A stretch of 5,361 nucleotides of DNA from Deltaproteobacteria bacterium (GTDB taxonomy: Bacteria > Desulfobacterota_B > Binatia > UBA9968). Of the stretch, positions 5,328 to 5,361 are shown in pieces. The position numbers and the translations under genes are program-made. The stretch is from contig JACZQL010000146.1 of assembly GCA_022545745.1 (NCBI GenBank), positions 1 to 5,361 on the forward strand, read 5' to 3'. The stretch's first letter is position 1. The number at the start of each line of letters is the position of its first letter. Below the pieces are notes generated by a model. That model was not told where the DNA came from and ran no database searches. It saw only the letters and a list, made by a program, of their open reading frames with translations.

Positions 5328-5361
5328 GTTGCGATTCCATAGGTACACTAGTGCTTCTGTT

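Noticed and set aside
5328..5340. tRNA T-arm-like stretch GTTGCGATTCC
   Set aside because: There is an extra base relative to GTTCGANTCC, and no acceptor, D or anticodon arms fit around it.
5166..5348. 60-codon minus-strand frame overlapping the hydrolase start
   Set aside because: It overlaps the hydrolase signal peptide in another frame, and no domain or convincing ribosome site is seen.

Overview
The window reads as a piece of a free-living, Gram-negative-type bacterial chromosome. The sequence suggests Desulfobacterota/Deltaproteobacteria, NC10 or a similar lineage, but five genes cannot settle taxonomy. The pointers are a nitrogen-assimilation pair (ammonium channel followed by glutamine synthetase) behind a sigma-54-type promoter, an MEP-pathway isoprenoid gene (ispH), a Tat-type lipoprotein of the TRAP-transporter receptor family, and a second predicted lipoprotein. 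GC content looks moderate (mid-50s % by eye), except in one AT-richer repeat region.

Layout. Minus strand, read right to left: ispH (2831-1893), then after 208 bp amt (1684-356), then after 97 bp the first 86 codons of glnA (260 to the left edge). The ispH-amt gap holds a strong match to a sigma-54 -24/-12 promoter and, about 107 bp upstream of the inferred transcription start, a 17-bp dyad with the geometry of an NtrC site. Amt (NH4+ uptake) and GlnA (NH4+ to glutamine) therefore look like one nitrogen-regulated unit. No P-II (glnK/glnB) gene lies between them, although one is common at such loci.

On the plus strand, divergent from ispH, is a TakP/DctP-type TRAP receptor (2968-4083) with twin-arginine and lipobox signals. 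No membrane subunits lie beside it. It converges on a minus-strand alpha/beta-hydrolase lipoprotein (start preferred at 5212, stop at 4388). The last 149 bp contain only the leader of that hydrolase, with one small hairpin.

The most unusual part is the 304-bp convergent gap (4084-4387). It is not random spacer. It is a mosaic of several 7-bp tandem-repeat families arranged as nested inverted repeats around a centre near 4239: families A-B-C-D, a loop, then D'-B'-A'. Family C has no partner. The outer arm starts right after the TRAP receptor stop codon and runs into the last codons of the hydrolase, so the element supplies or overlaps that gene's stop. No transposase, CRISPR array, rRNA or tRNA was seen.
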